Source: Chitinophaga oryzae (GTDB lineage: Bacteria; Bacteroidota; Bacteroidia; Chitinophagales; Chitinophagaceae). From it: 64,000 nt of DNA. Shown piece after piece: positions 1 through 6,615 of the stretch; within the stretch, counting starts at the first letter, position 1, and each line of letters opens with the position of its first letter. The position numbers and the translations under genes are program-made. The notes under the pieces are model-generated. The model had not been told where the DNA came from and did not search any database. It saw only the letters and a list, made by a program, of their open reading frames with translations. The stretch covers positions 3,286,001-3,350,000 of the forward strand of contig NZ_CP051204.2 of the NCBI RefSeq assembly GCF_012516375.2. The letters run 5' to 3'.

Positions 1-440
1 TGAACAAGACGTGGTTGTTTACCTACAACCAGGGTGTGTTTATCGGGGCAGGGGTGGAGCTGTACAAGCTCACCGGCGAGCAGTCCTATCTCAACGATGC
101 GCTGCGTACTGCAGGCAATGCGTTGGGGTCTTTCACCCAAAACAACATCCTCAAAGACGAGGGTGGTGGTGATGGCGGGTTGTTCAAAGGGGTGTTGGTA
201 CGTTACCTGATGTTGCTGATCACCGATGGCAGCATCAACAGCAGCGATGCCGCGCGGTTTGCCGGCTTCCTGCAACAGAATGCAGAAACGTTGTGGCTGA
301 AGGGTACCTTCCGGCCGCAAATATTGTTTAACAGTAACTGGCAGACCACCAATGCTGCCAGTGACCTGACCACGCAGCTGAGCGGGGCCATGCTGATGGA
401 GGCCGCCGCAAAGCTGAAGGCGATGGGGCTTATAAAATAA
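1..440 (+). CDS. GH76 family alpha-1,6-mannanase-like protein, C-terminal part
   Basis: The reading frame is already open at the window edge (first full codon at base 3) and stops at 438-440, so only about the last 145 residues are seen. The segment TYNQGVFIGAGVELYKLTG, followed by DGGLFKGVLVRYL, is the typical C-terminal half of family GH76 (alpha,alpha toroid; endo-alpha-1,6-mannanase type), which cuts alpha-mannan backbones in the periplasm or at the surface. The catalytic Asp pair lies upstream, outside the window. The stop codon overlaps the start of the next GH76 gene (TAATG), so the two are translationally coupled. Substrate is inferred from the family; other GH76 members act on related alpha-mannosides. 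Confidence 0.8.
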   Translation, partial: NKTWLFTYNQGVFIGAGVELYKLTGEQSYLNDALRTAGNALGSFTQNNILKDEGGGDGGLFKGVLVRYLMLLITDGSINSSDAARFAGFLQQNAETLWLKGTFRPQILFNSNWQTTNAASDLTTQLSGAMLMEAAAKLKAMGLIK

Positions 441-1513
441 TGCTTATGTACCGTTCAGTATGGCTAACGGTGGCGTATATACTGTTTGCGACCACTTCGT
501 TTGCCCAGCGCAATGCGCAGCGCGCCGGCCTGTTACAGGCGGCGGTCGACAAACATCTGTATGAACCGGGCACCGGCCTTTACATCCAGACCAGCGACCC
601 TGCCAAAAACCATAATCCGCATGCCGATCTGTGGGGACTTTGTGCGTTGGTGCAAGCTGCCAACGAGATGGAGCGGCTGCATCCCGGGAAAGCTTACCTG
701 AAGCCGGTAGTCCGTGCTATTGATCAGTACTACGATCCGATACCGCCGGCGCCGGGGTATGCGTCGTACGTGGTGAAGGAACGGCGGGAGGACCGGTATT
801 ACGACGATAACCAGTGGATCGGTATCGCTTATCTCGATGCTTTCGCCCGTACCAGGCAGCAGCTGTACCTGGATAAGGGGACCGAGATCTATCGTTTTAT
901 GATGACCGGTTACGATACGGTGAGCGGGGGAGGGTTGTACTGGAAAGAAGGGGATAAGACCACCAAAAACACCTGCTCCAATGGCCCGGGTATCCTGCTG
1001 GCGTTGCAGCTGTATGAAGCCACGCACCGGAAGAGCTACCTGGATACGGCTTTGCTGCTGTATCACTGGACCAACAAACATCTGCGGAATGCCAACGGCG
1101 TATTCTGGGATGCGATCAAGCCGCAGGAGAACAACCGGATCGATTCCGCTACGTATACCTATAACAGCGGTACCATGCTGGAGGCTAATGTGAAGCTGTA
1201 CCGTATTACGAAGCAGCCGCAGTACCTGAAGGAGGCGCAGCAGATCGCCGCCGGCACGCTGCAACGGTTCTATAGGGACGGCCGTTTCCATTCGTCGTAC
1301 TGGTTCAATGCCGTGTTGCTGCGTGGGTACCTGGCGCTGTACCGGGAAGATAAGGACCGGCGGTATGTAGACGCTATGCAGGCTTACGCCGATAAGGTGT
1401 GGGAAGAGGACCGGGACGCCGGTTCCAATATGCTGGGGAAACGTCCGGAGAAAGAGTTGCTGGGGCAGGCCGGTATGATGGAGATTTATGCCCGGCTGGC
1501 AGCTCTGAAATAA
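440..1513 (+). CDS. GH76 family glycoside hydrolase, secreted
   Basis: A 357-residue protein, full length for GH76. Residues 1-22 form a signal peptide ending TTSFAQ, so the mature protein probably starts at Gln. The DDNQW motif puts the GH76 catalytic Asp-Asp pair at residues 122-123; TYNSGTMLEANVKLY near residue 240 is the second family hallmark. Expected role: hydrolysis of alpha-1,6-mannan in the periplasm. The ATG overlaps the stop of the preceding GH76 gene by one base, so the two form an operon of tandem paralogues, typical of the mannan-use loci of Bacteroidota. No SusC/SusD pair is inside the window, but the locus continues upstream beyond its edge. Family call is firm; exact linkage specificity is not visible. 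Confidence 0.85.
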   Translation: MLMYRSVWLTVAYILFATTSFAQRNAQRAGLLQAAVDKHLYEPGTGLYIQTSDPAKNHNPHADLWGLCALVQAANEMERLHPGKAYLKPVVRAIDQYYDPIPPAPGYASYVVKERREDRYYDDNQWIGIAYLDAFARTRQQLYLDKGTEIYRFMMTGYDTVSGGGLYWKEGDKTTKNTCSNGPGILLALQLYEATHRKSYLDTALLLYHWTNKHLRNANGVFWDAIKPQENNRIDSATYTYNSGTMLEANVKLYRITKQPQYLKEAQQIAAGTLQRFYRDGRFHSSYWFNAVLLRGYLALYREDKDRRYVDAMQAYADKVWEEDRDAGSNMLGKRPEKELLGQAGMMEIYARLAALK

Positions 1514-1534
1514 TAAATGACCAGGTGAAAAAAT

Positions 1535-1567
1535 AAGCCGCGCTGGTAGACACCAGTGCGGCTTTCC
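1535..1567. terminator. Bidirectional hairpin terminator after the GH76 pair
   Basis: The arms 1535-1547 and 1552-1564 pair around a 4-base loop, with one G-T wobble, and are bordered by A-rich and T-rich ends. It sits between convergent genes (GH76 on + and the Balon-like gene on -), so it can serve both. Confidence 0.6.
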
Positions 1568-1590
1568 CTGTTGTTGTCGTTGTCGTATGA

Positions 1591-2643
1591 TTAAAATCTT
1601 GTAACCAATGCAATGCCCTGGTAGTCGTTCAGGGTGTTTTCATCGAGAAATACCACGTTCCCCCCTTTGTTGATCACCGCGTCGATGACGGGCAACGTAA
1701 CATCTGAAGATCCGTTGCCGTTCCCCAGGCTGATGGTGCCGTTATCGATGTGGCCGGTGGGAAGGAAGGTTTGCTCAATGTAGAGTGTATCTGCCTGTCC
1801 GTTTTCGGCGGCGGTGTAGATATCATTCAGGTCTACCAGCAGGCGTTGGGCAGACTGTGCGGTGCTAATGTCCTGCATGGCGGCGTCCTGTTTACCGGCG
1901 ATATATTGCCGGACCAGCGGGAAGGTCACCCTGGCGATTTCCGCGTCGGAAGTATCGTCAAAGTTGCCGTGATGGGTCGCTACTACCAATCCTTTAATGT
2001 CCATCACATCCTGGTAAAAGGCGAGGTTTCTTTCTTCTCCCAGCAAAATCACCGGCAGGGGGTTCTCCGCGTAATATTTTTTAAATCGTTTATCTGCTGT
2101 GTTAAAGAATTCTTTCAGGAGGTTATCCACGATCATGTCCTGTTGCTGACGCATGGGATCGGTGGTATAATAGCTGTTGGTGTACGGGAAGTCGGCGTTT
2201 TTTACCTCATTTTCTATTTTGTCGTTAAACGCTTCCAGCAGCCTTATTTTCTGGCGCGAAACGGCGAGGATGTAATAGTGCTCGCTCTGCTGGATGGCTT
2301 TCAGCAGGGGACGGATTTCGAAACGGTCGCCGATCACGTACCGGTCGGTGGTAGCAACAGGCAGGCGTTTTACCTGGATAAGGTCCCCGCTGGCAAAGAG
2401 GGCCAGCGTGTCGAGATTGTAATCGTGATTGATATTGTTTTCGGCCTCTTTTATTTTCCCGATGACGGGCCATACGGTCCGTTTATCGTACTGTTCGTAC
2501 AGTTCTTTTTCCACCTGCGCGATGAGGTTTTTCAGATGGATACTGTCCTGTTTGTTATCCGGGAAGGTGCGGTGGGTAGACAGCAGGATGGTGACTGCCG
2601 GCGCGCCGGTGTACTGGCTTAGTTTGATCAGTGCTTGTTCCAT
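1591..2643 (-). CDS. Balon-like ribosome hibernation factor (baeRF/eRF1-Pelota-like family)
   Basis: A 350-residue soluble protein without signal peptide. Its layout (N-terminal QYTGAPAVTILLSTHRT, then HYYILAVSRQKIRLLEAFND, then a central LPVILLGEERNLAFY stretch and C-terminal GNVVFLDENTLNDYQGIALV) matches the bacterial archaeo-eukaryotic release-factor-like proteins. This group includes Balon, which binds the ribosomal A site and protects idle ribosomes during stress or cold. Family knowledge suggests a role in translation dormancy; the sequence alone cannot tell Balon from other baeRF subfamilies. The final segment resembles the L7Ae-like C-terminal domain of eRF1. A TetR gene lies 104 bp upstream on the same strand and may be co-transcribed. 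Start chosen at the ATG directly before EQALIKL. Confidence 0.68.
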   Translation of the reverse strand: MEQALIKLSQYTGAPAVTILLSTHRTFPDNKQDSIHLKNLIAQVEKELYEQYDKRTVWPVIGKIKEAENNINHDYNLDTLALFASGDLIQVKRLPVATTDRYVIGDRFEIRPLLKAIQQSEHYYILAVSRQKIRLLEAFNDKIENEVKNADFPYTNSYYTTDPMRQQQDMIVDNLLKEFFNTADKRFKKYYAENPLPVILLGEERNLAFYQDVMDIKGLVVATHHGNFDDTSDAEIARVTFPLVRQYIAGKQDAAMQDISTAQSAQRLLVDLNDIYTAAENGQADTLYIEQTFLPTGHIDNGTISLGNGNGSSDVTLPVIDAVINKGGNVVFLDENTLNDYQGIALVTRF

Positions 2644-2747
2644 AGTGTCCTTGTTTTTCTGGTGTTAAACAATCCGCAATTGGTAATGTTTATCACATTT
2701 TACCATACAAAAGTGCATGGAAAAGCGCACCTGAAAAATGACAGGGG

Positions 2748-3374
2748 TCAGTTGGCGGACTGATGTTCGTCAGCCTGCCTGCGTCCTTTGCTGGTGAGGT
2801 AGGGATAGAACTGGTTGAACAGCACCTGGCTGTAGTACTGGACCGCTTTTTTGCCTTTAAGGTGCACTTTGATTTCGTTGTGCGACAGGGCGAAGTCGGC
2901 CATGATATATTGCTGGGTGATGAGGTTTTTCCAGATGTAGGGGGGGATATCGTCCCGGAAGATGCCTTCTTCGATGAGTGTGTTGAAGAGGAGGAAGAAC
3001 TGTTCCTCGCGGGCTTTGTCCCAGCTGTTGTAGATGGTTTTGATTTCCGGTACGCGGCGGGTTACCTCCACAAAGTGGAGGAAGATAAAGCGATATTGCC
3101 ATATGAGTTCGATCAGCGCTTCTATCCATTGCCGGAAATGTTCCAGGGTGATGTGACGGATGTTTTCACGTTGCATAAAAACACGGGAGAAGCCGTCGTT
3201 GAGCTCATTGAAGAGCACCAGGATGATGTCGTTGGTGTTTTTATAGTGGTACTGGAGGTTGCCGTGGCTGATGTCCAGGTCTTTGGCGATATGCCGTATC
3301 GTGATCACGTCGATGCCCTGCTCGTTGAATAGTTTGAGGGCGGCGTTCCGGATTTTTTCTTTTGTGTCTACCAT
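2748..3374 (-). CDS. TetR/AcrR family transcriptional regulator
   Basis: A 208-residue protein of typical TetR length. Residues about 5-50 hold the N-terminal HTH: KIRNAALKLFNEQGIDVIT, then IRHIAKDLDISHGNLQYHY, the usual TetR recognition helix. The rest is helical, Trp- and aromatic-rich, as in the ligand-binding/dimer domain. A 16-bp perfect palindrome directly before the ATG (3375-3390) is a good candidate autoregulatory operator. It lies upstream of the Balon-like gene on the same strand with a 104-bp gap, so it may control that gene too. The ligand is unknown. Low-complexity tail ending DEHQSAN carries no known domain. Confidence 0.85.
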   Translation of the reverse strand: MVDTKEKIRNAALKLFNEQGIDVITIRHIAKDLDISHGNLQYHYKNTNDIILVLFNELNDGFSRVFMQRENIRHITLEHFRQWIEALIELIWQYRFIFLHFVEVTRRVPEIKTIYNSWDKAREEQFFLLFNTLIEEGIFRDDIPPYIWKNLITQQYIMADFALSHNEIKVHLKGKKAVQYYSQVLFNQFYPYLTSKGRRQADEHQSAN

Positions 3375-3390
3375 TAGTACAAATGTACTA
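3375..3390 (-). promoter_or_regulatory. Palindromic operator overlapping the TetR -7 box
   Basis: TAGTACAAATGTACTA is a palindrome (7-bp arms, 2-bp centre) ending one base before the TetR start codon. Read on the minus strand it contains TACATTTG, a match to the Bacteroidota -7 element TAnnTTTG, so a bound repressor would block its own promoter. Transcription would begin within a few bases of the ATG, implying a leaderless or near-leaderless mRNA. No clear -33 TTTG is seen at the ideal distance. Confidence 0.5.
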
Positions 3391-3523
3391 TTTTTTCTCC
3401 TGACACATATTTTATGCCTTCATGTTGATATAATATTACATAATTCCTTAATTTTAATTTTTTCATTATTTTTCAGGGCGGGAGATGATCCCGTTGTGTT
3501 AAACGATAAACCTATCCTAACCT

Positions 3524-3928
3524 ATGAGGCTGTTGTTGTTCCTGGTTTTTGCCTTTGTGCAGCTGGCTGTCTACGGACAGACGGCGAAGCCGACGGCTAA
3601 AAAGGGGAACCGGGCCACGGAGTTTCAGATGAAAGAGGGGACGTACCTGGCTTTTGCGCAGGTGAACCTGAGCATGGGGGAGATAGGGTTCCAGGTGGAG
3701 GTGGCCTGTGAACATAAAAAGAGTGGTTCCAAACTGGAGTTCCGCATTGACAAGCCCAAAGGCAAAATGATCGGCTCCCTGGATATCCCCTACACCGGTG
3801 ACAGTACCTACGCCCTCAAGCTGACCGGCAACCTGCGCCATGCGGAAGGTGTACACGACCTGTACATCGTAGCCAAAGGGGGCGTGGCTTTCAGTGTGAC
3901 CTCCTTTAGTTTTATCCATAATTATTAG
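3524..3928 (+). CDS. Hypothetical secreted protein
   Basis: 134 residues starting at ATG 3524. Residues 1-19 are a signal peptide (hydrophobic core LLLFLVFAFVQLAV, cleavage after YG before QTAKP). The mature part has alternating hydrophobic residues suggesting a small beta-sandwich; the run GKMIGSLDIPYTGDST followed by YALKLTGNLRHAEGVHDLY resembles the C-terminal carbohydrate-binding (CBM6/CBM35-like) modules found attached to glycosidases, in which the ligand-facing strand ends in a V-DLY pattern. Here it stands alone, so it could be a free sugar-binding module in the periplasm. That assignment is inference from pattern only. It is followed after about 40 bp by the tRNA-Leu promoter and has no operon partner. 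Confidence 0.6.
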   Translation: MRLLLFLVFAFVQLAVYGQTAKPTAKKGNRATEFQMKEGTYLAFAQVNLSMGEIGFQVEVACEHKKSGSKLEFRIDKPKGKMIGSLDIPYTGDSTYALKLTGNLRHAEGVHDLYIVAKGGVAFSVTSFSFIHNY

Positions 3929-3969
3929 TATATACTTTCCCGTTAGTGTGAAAAAAACTTTACTTTTTA

Positions 3970-4000
3970 TTTGGTGAATTAAAATGAGTGCTTATCTTTG
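3970..4000 (+). promoter_or_regulatory. Bacteroidota-type promoter of tRNA-Leu
   Basis: TTTG (3970-3973), exactly 19 bases, then TATCTTTG (3993-4000). This is a perfect match to the TTTG-N19-TAnnTTTG consensus used by the primary sigma factor in Bacteroidota. The tRNA begins 25 bases downstream. Confidence 0.85.
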
Positions 4001-4024
4001 CGCTCCCTGATCACAATATCAGTT

Positions 4025-4108
4025 GCCCAGATGGCGAAATTGGTAGACGCACTGTGTTCAGGTCGCAGCGCCTGCAAGGGTGTGCTGGTTCGAATCCAGT
4101 TCTGGGCA
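4025..4108 (+). tRNA. tRNA-Leu (anticodon CAG)
   Basis: The acceptor arms GCCCAGA (4025-4031) and TCTGGGC (4101-4107) pair fully, with A4108 as discriminator base. The D-arm, the anticodon stem CTGTG/CGCAG around loop TTCAGGT (anticodon CAG at 4059-4061), a variable arm and the T-arm with GGTTCGAATCC are all present, giving a class II tRNA of about 84 nt. CCA is not encoded. The last 17 bases plus one more are duplicated at 11035-11052, marking it as the integration site of a mobile element; the tRNA stays intact. Confidence 0.95.
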
Positions 4109-4109
4109 C
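4092..4109 (+). repeat. Left attachment repeat (attL) in tRNA-Leu 3' end
   Basis: GAATCCAGTTCTGGGCAC occurs here and again, identically, at 11035-11052. It covers the 3' half of the T-arm and the 3' acceptor strand, the usual crossover zone for tRNA-targeting integrases. Confidence 0.9.
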
Positions 4110-4111
4110 GT

Positions 4112-4150
4112 AATAGGTTGTAAGTATTTGACTTACAACCTATTTTTTTT
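4112..4150 (+). terminator. tRNA-Leu terminator (element-borne copy)
   Basis: Perfect 14-bp arms 4112-4125 and 4131-4144 around ATTTG, followed by eight T. A hairpin with nearly the same core (GGTTGTAAG/CTTACAACC) follows the other att copy at 11054-11088, so the element carries a replacement for the terminator it displaced. Confidence 0.85.
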
Positions 4151-4290
4151 GTGTCAATGTCGTTTTTGTACGCTTTTATCCGCTTCTGCCCACTATTGGC
4201 GACACATAATTGACACACGACATGACACACGAAAATTATTTTCTCTTTCCTCTGCTGCCAGTCAGTCCTACATTTGAGCAGCATGACACA
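4151..4290. repeat. TGACACA repeats, possible integrase/excisionase arm sites
   Basis: Three direct TGACACA copies (4211-4217, 4223-4229, 4284-4290) and one inverted TGTCA (4152-4156) lie in the 315-bp noncoding stretch between attL and the integrase. Another copy sits just inside attR (10993-10999, TTGACACA). Short repeats near both ends are expected for arm-type integrase sites. Nothing else is recognised in 4151-4424. Confidence 0.4.
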
Positions 4291-4424
4291 ACGACTGTTG
4301 TGTACGAAAAAAATTCTTTCTTTCACTTTGGCCCACTTTCTCACCATTTTGCAAATGGCATCAAATCCTTGCTGACACGGCATACTATTAGCGCCTATGG
4401 TTTCACCTTTAAACATCGTGCGGT

Positions 4425-5510
4425 ATGAATCTATTGAAGCGAAAGAATGCAAAAGGAGATAGAACCTATTACTATTATGACTTTGGACGTGGCAAAGGCC
4501 AACGCCCCGCAACAGGTATCTTCGTATATACGAGGCCCAAAGATCAGACACAAAAGAACCATAACAAACAGGCTTTAGCATTACTGGAAGTAAAGAAAAG
4601 CCAGGTTATCATTGAACAACAATCTATAGGCACGGCTTACATTCCACAGCATAAGTTTAAAGAGAACTTTCTTGATTACTACGAGGAATACGTAAGCACC
4701 CATAGGCGGAATGGTAACCGTCACCTGCAAAATAGCCTGAATCAGTTCAGGTTGTTTCTGGATACGAAATTCATTTCCCCCGTGGATATAACAGAGGTTC
4801 TTTGTAAGAATTTCCGCCGGTATTTGTTAGACAAATACACCGGTGAAACACCCTCCGATTATTACACCCGTTTTAAATGGGTATTGGCAGCCGCTACTTC
4901 TGATGGTTATTTCCGTGTGAACCCTACAGAAAAGGTGGCCGCTAAGTCTAATCCCAGTGTCAGGTTAAAAGAACATCTGGAAGTATCGGAATATCTGGAG
5001 TTGCTAAATACGCCTTGCACCAACGAAGAAGTAAAAGATGCTTTCATCTTTTGTTGTTACACGGGGTTGCGTTGGGTAGATGTAAAACAATTACGGATAG
5101 AACAGATTAATGGGCCTACGCTGACAACACGGATTATTCAGGCTAAAACAGGCTTACCTGTTACTTTAACCTTGCATCCCATTGCGCATATTATCGTAAA
5201 TAAGCGTCGGAAATCTGCTACTGGATTACTTTTCCGATTGCCTACTGCTGACGGAGCCAATAAAGTACTTGCAAAATGGTTCAGCGCTACCAAGATTGAT
5301 AAATACATAACGTGGTCTTGCGCCCGGTTGAGTTTTGCCATTCTTTTAAAAGATAAACTGGTAGATGACCCTACTATTGCCTATTTAATGGGGCATAGCA
5401 CCACTAAGCAGATACAGAAAACGTACAAACGTCATAGGCCGGCAGACCAGCAAACAACAATCCGGCAACTACCCACGCCAGAGCTATTACCCTATTTTCT
5501 TAATATATGA
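4425..5510 (+). CDS. Tyrosine recombinase/integrase with altered HxxR box
   Basis: A 361-residue integrase of the Bacteroidota mobile-element type: an N-terminal arm-binding part (residues 1-70), a SAM-like core-binding domain (about 75-170) and the catalytic domain (about 185-345). Catalytic residues visible: Arg216 in TGLRWVD, Lys241 in QAKTG, Arg301 in SCARLSF, His324 in LMGHST and the nucleophile Tyr334 in QKTYKRH. The first His of the HxxR box is Ser298 here and the usual second His after Arg is Leu, a departure from the textbook pentad though the nucleophile is kept. It recombines the att repeats in the adjacent tRNA-Leu. Start ATG at 4425 chosen because it gives the standard N-terminus; the gene is 316 bp from attL, with the usual orientation away from it. 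Confidence 0.92.
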   Translation: MNLLKRKNAKGDRTYYYYDFGRGKGQRPATGIFVYTRPKDQTQKNHNKQALALLEVKKSQVIIEQQSIGTAYIPQHKFKENFLDYYEEYVSTHRRNGNRHLQNSLNQFRLFLDTKFISPVDITEVLCKNFRRYLLDKYTGETPSDYYTRFKWVLAAATSDGYFRVNPTEKVAAKSNPSVRLKEHLEVSEYLELLNTPCTNEEVKDAFIFCCYTGLRWVDVKQLRIEQINGPTLTTRIIQAKTGLPVTLTLHPIAHIIVNKRRKSATGLLFRLPTADGANKVLAKWFSATKIDKYITWSCARLSFAILLKDKLVDDPTIAYLMGHSTTKQIQKTYKRHRPADQQTTIRQLPTPELLPYFLNI

Positions 5511-5545
5511 ACGTGCGGCCCTTCATTATCCCGTAGCGACCAGCC

Positions 5546-5752
5546 AATTCACTGCGGAGGCCGGAGAAACGTGTTTGAATAAAAATACTACCCCGGCTGC
5601 GAGAGCCGAAAGGTGTAACAATGCTACATCGTGTATGGTGCCAGCAGGTGAAGCTAAAATGATGCGGGGTGGAGATTTTTATTCAGTACACCCGAAGGGC
5701 AAGCCGGCGCGAAGCAGAGGCGCGGCGTTTCGTAGGCTCGTAGCAGTGAATT
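5546..5752 (+). ncRNA. Candidate structured RNA downstream of the integrase
   Basis: A GC-rich island in AT-rich surroundings. AATTCACTGC (5546-5555) pairs perfectly with GCAGTGAATT (5743-5752), 187 bases apart. Inside it GAG-CC (5557-5562) pairs with GGCTC (5735-5739), and GAAACG (5566-5571) with CGTTTC (5726-5731). Local hairpins follow: CGGCT/AGCCG (5594-5608) and CCCGAAGGG (5691-5699). Nested long-range stems with local hairpins suggest a folded RNA of about 200 nt. The strand is assumed to be that of the integrase; DNA-level roles such as a transfer or recombination site are possible. A 61-codon reading frame across it has no protein-like features. No named RNA family was recognised. Confidence 0.5.
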
Positions 5753-5776
5753 ATTTTTGAGAAGGGAGAATGGAGG

Positions 5777-6121
5777 TTATTTGTCTGACTGTTTTTTGCT
5801 TTTAGACTTGTTGTCCTTTTCAATTGCCTTTAATACTTCGGCGTCAGGTATAGTCTCACAAAATGCAATAAATATGCTCAGTTTCGTGTTCAGGGCTTCC
5901 GCAATGGCTTCCAAGGTGGTGTACTCCGGACTTCTTTGTCCTTTTGAAATCCCCTGAATAATTGTATAGCTAATACCTGAACTGGATTCCAAGCCACGCA
6001 GACTTTTAACCAGGTGCCTCCCTGCTTCTTTATCTTTGGAAGCAATATCTTTATTATTGGCTATCCACTGGAGCAAACCTAATCCCAATCTGTATTTATA
6101 GAATTTCTTCCCCTTTTCCAT
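5777..6121 (-). CDS. XRE-like helix-turn-helix regulator
   Basis: 114 residues from the internal ATG at 6121. This start is preferred over upstream ones because it follows directly on a strong palindrome/promoter (6151-6176) and excludes a non-conserved lead. The centre carries an XRE/Cro-type HTH: LRGLESSSGISYTIIQGIS, then KGQRSPEYTTLEAIAEALN. The C-terminus is Lys-rich (EKDNKSKSKKQSDK). It faces the integrase convergently across the candidate RNA and is likely the element's control repressor, autoregulated through the palindrome. Target genes beyond itself (the kinase-like operon is divergent) are inferred. Confidence 0.75.
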   Translation of the reverse strand: MEKGKKFYKYRLGLGLLQWIANNKDIASKDKEAGRHLVKSLRGLESSSGISYTIIQGISKGQRSPEYTTLEAIAEALNTKLSIFIAFCETIPDAEVLKAIEKDNKSKSKKQSDK

Positions 6122-6150
6122 CAAAGTAAAATGGGAAAATCTCCAAAATA

Positions 6151-6176
6151 TTTTGATACTAGAACGAGTATCAAAA
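6151..6176 (-). promoter_or_regulatory. 10-bp-arm palindromic operator of the HTH regulator
   Basis: TTTTGATACT and AGTATCAAAA are perfect inverted arms around a 6-bp spacer, 29 bp before the regulator start. On the minus strand the outer TTTTG and the following TATTTTG resemble -33 and -7 elements about 21 bases apart, so the palindrome fills the space RNA polymerase would occupy, as expected for autorepression. Confidence 0.65.
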
Positions 6177-6356
6177 CGATTTTTTCCTATCTTTATAATA
6201 CCAGTCCTTTTGATTGGACTTGTTATTTCTCTTACTGATAACAATTAAAAGCATATCAATATGATATTTAGGCTATTTGTTAATACATCCTAATGGTGTA
6301 ATTTAGCAGCTTCATAAAAATATTAGGCGTATTTGCTTAGTTCTCGGAATCACAAA

Positions 6357-6489
6357 CTACGACAATTGAGACACCGGGGGATCGAGTAAAGCGCTCACGC
6401 TACTGGCGTGGGCGTCACTATTCGGTGTCGGGGTGTCGTAGCCCAGTGATTCGGTAGGGACTGTCCCACGTCTTTTTTTTGCCCCTACC
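6357..6489 (+). ncRNA. Candidate structured leader RNA upstream of the kinase-like gene
   Basis: Three nested perfect stems: CTACGACA/TGTCGTAG (6357-6364 with 6434-6441), GACACCG/CGGTGTC (6370-6376 with 6423-6429), and a 9-bp hairpin CGCTCACGC/GCGTGGGCG (6392-6400 with 6406-6414, one G-T pair). They are followed by GGGA-CTG-TCCC (6457-6467) and a run of eight T, an intrinsic-terminator look. GGTAGGG (6453-6459) can instead pair with CCCTACC (6483-6489) beyond the T-run, an alternative fold. This is what a riboswitch-like attenuator or a small RNA with its terminator would look like. It ends about 125 bp before the kinase-like gene. The rest of 6245-6615 shows nothing recognisable. Confidence 0.55.
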
Positions 6490-6615
6490 TCTTCTATTCA
6501 GCAGTACGTCTCCATCGCTGAAAATTACTTCTTCAACCTCTTTAAAAAATCGGTTTCAATTTACCGACCAGCGCGCTATTGTCCAAACTATACCAATCAC
6601 TTTAAACCTCTCTTT

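Noticed and set aside
533..1291. Long minus-strand frame inside the second GH76 gene
   Set aside because: Antisense shadow of a GC-rich gene; composition is unlike any protein family, and the + strand has GH76 motifs.
1750..2622. 290-codon + strand frame opposite the Balon-like gene
   Set aside because: It is the antisense of a real gene with clear family features, and no start context or partner supports it.
4151..4290. CRISPR-like array from TGACACA copies
   Set aside because: Repeats are only 7 bp and irregularly spaced; no cas genes or unique spacers of constant size are present anywhere in the window.
3979..4581. 200-codon minus-strand frame over the tRNA-Leu and attL
   Set aside because: It crosses a tRNA, a terminator and the integrase start, with no domain likeness.
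5575..5760. 61-codon frame (TTG start) across the candidate RNA
   Set aside because: Low-complexity Arg/Ala-rich product with no fold or neighbour relation; the nested helices explain the base composition better.
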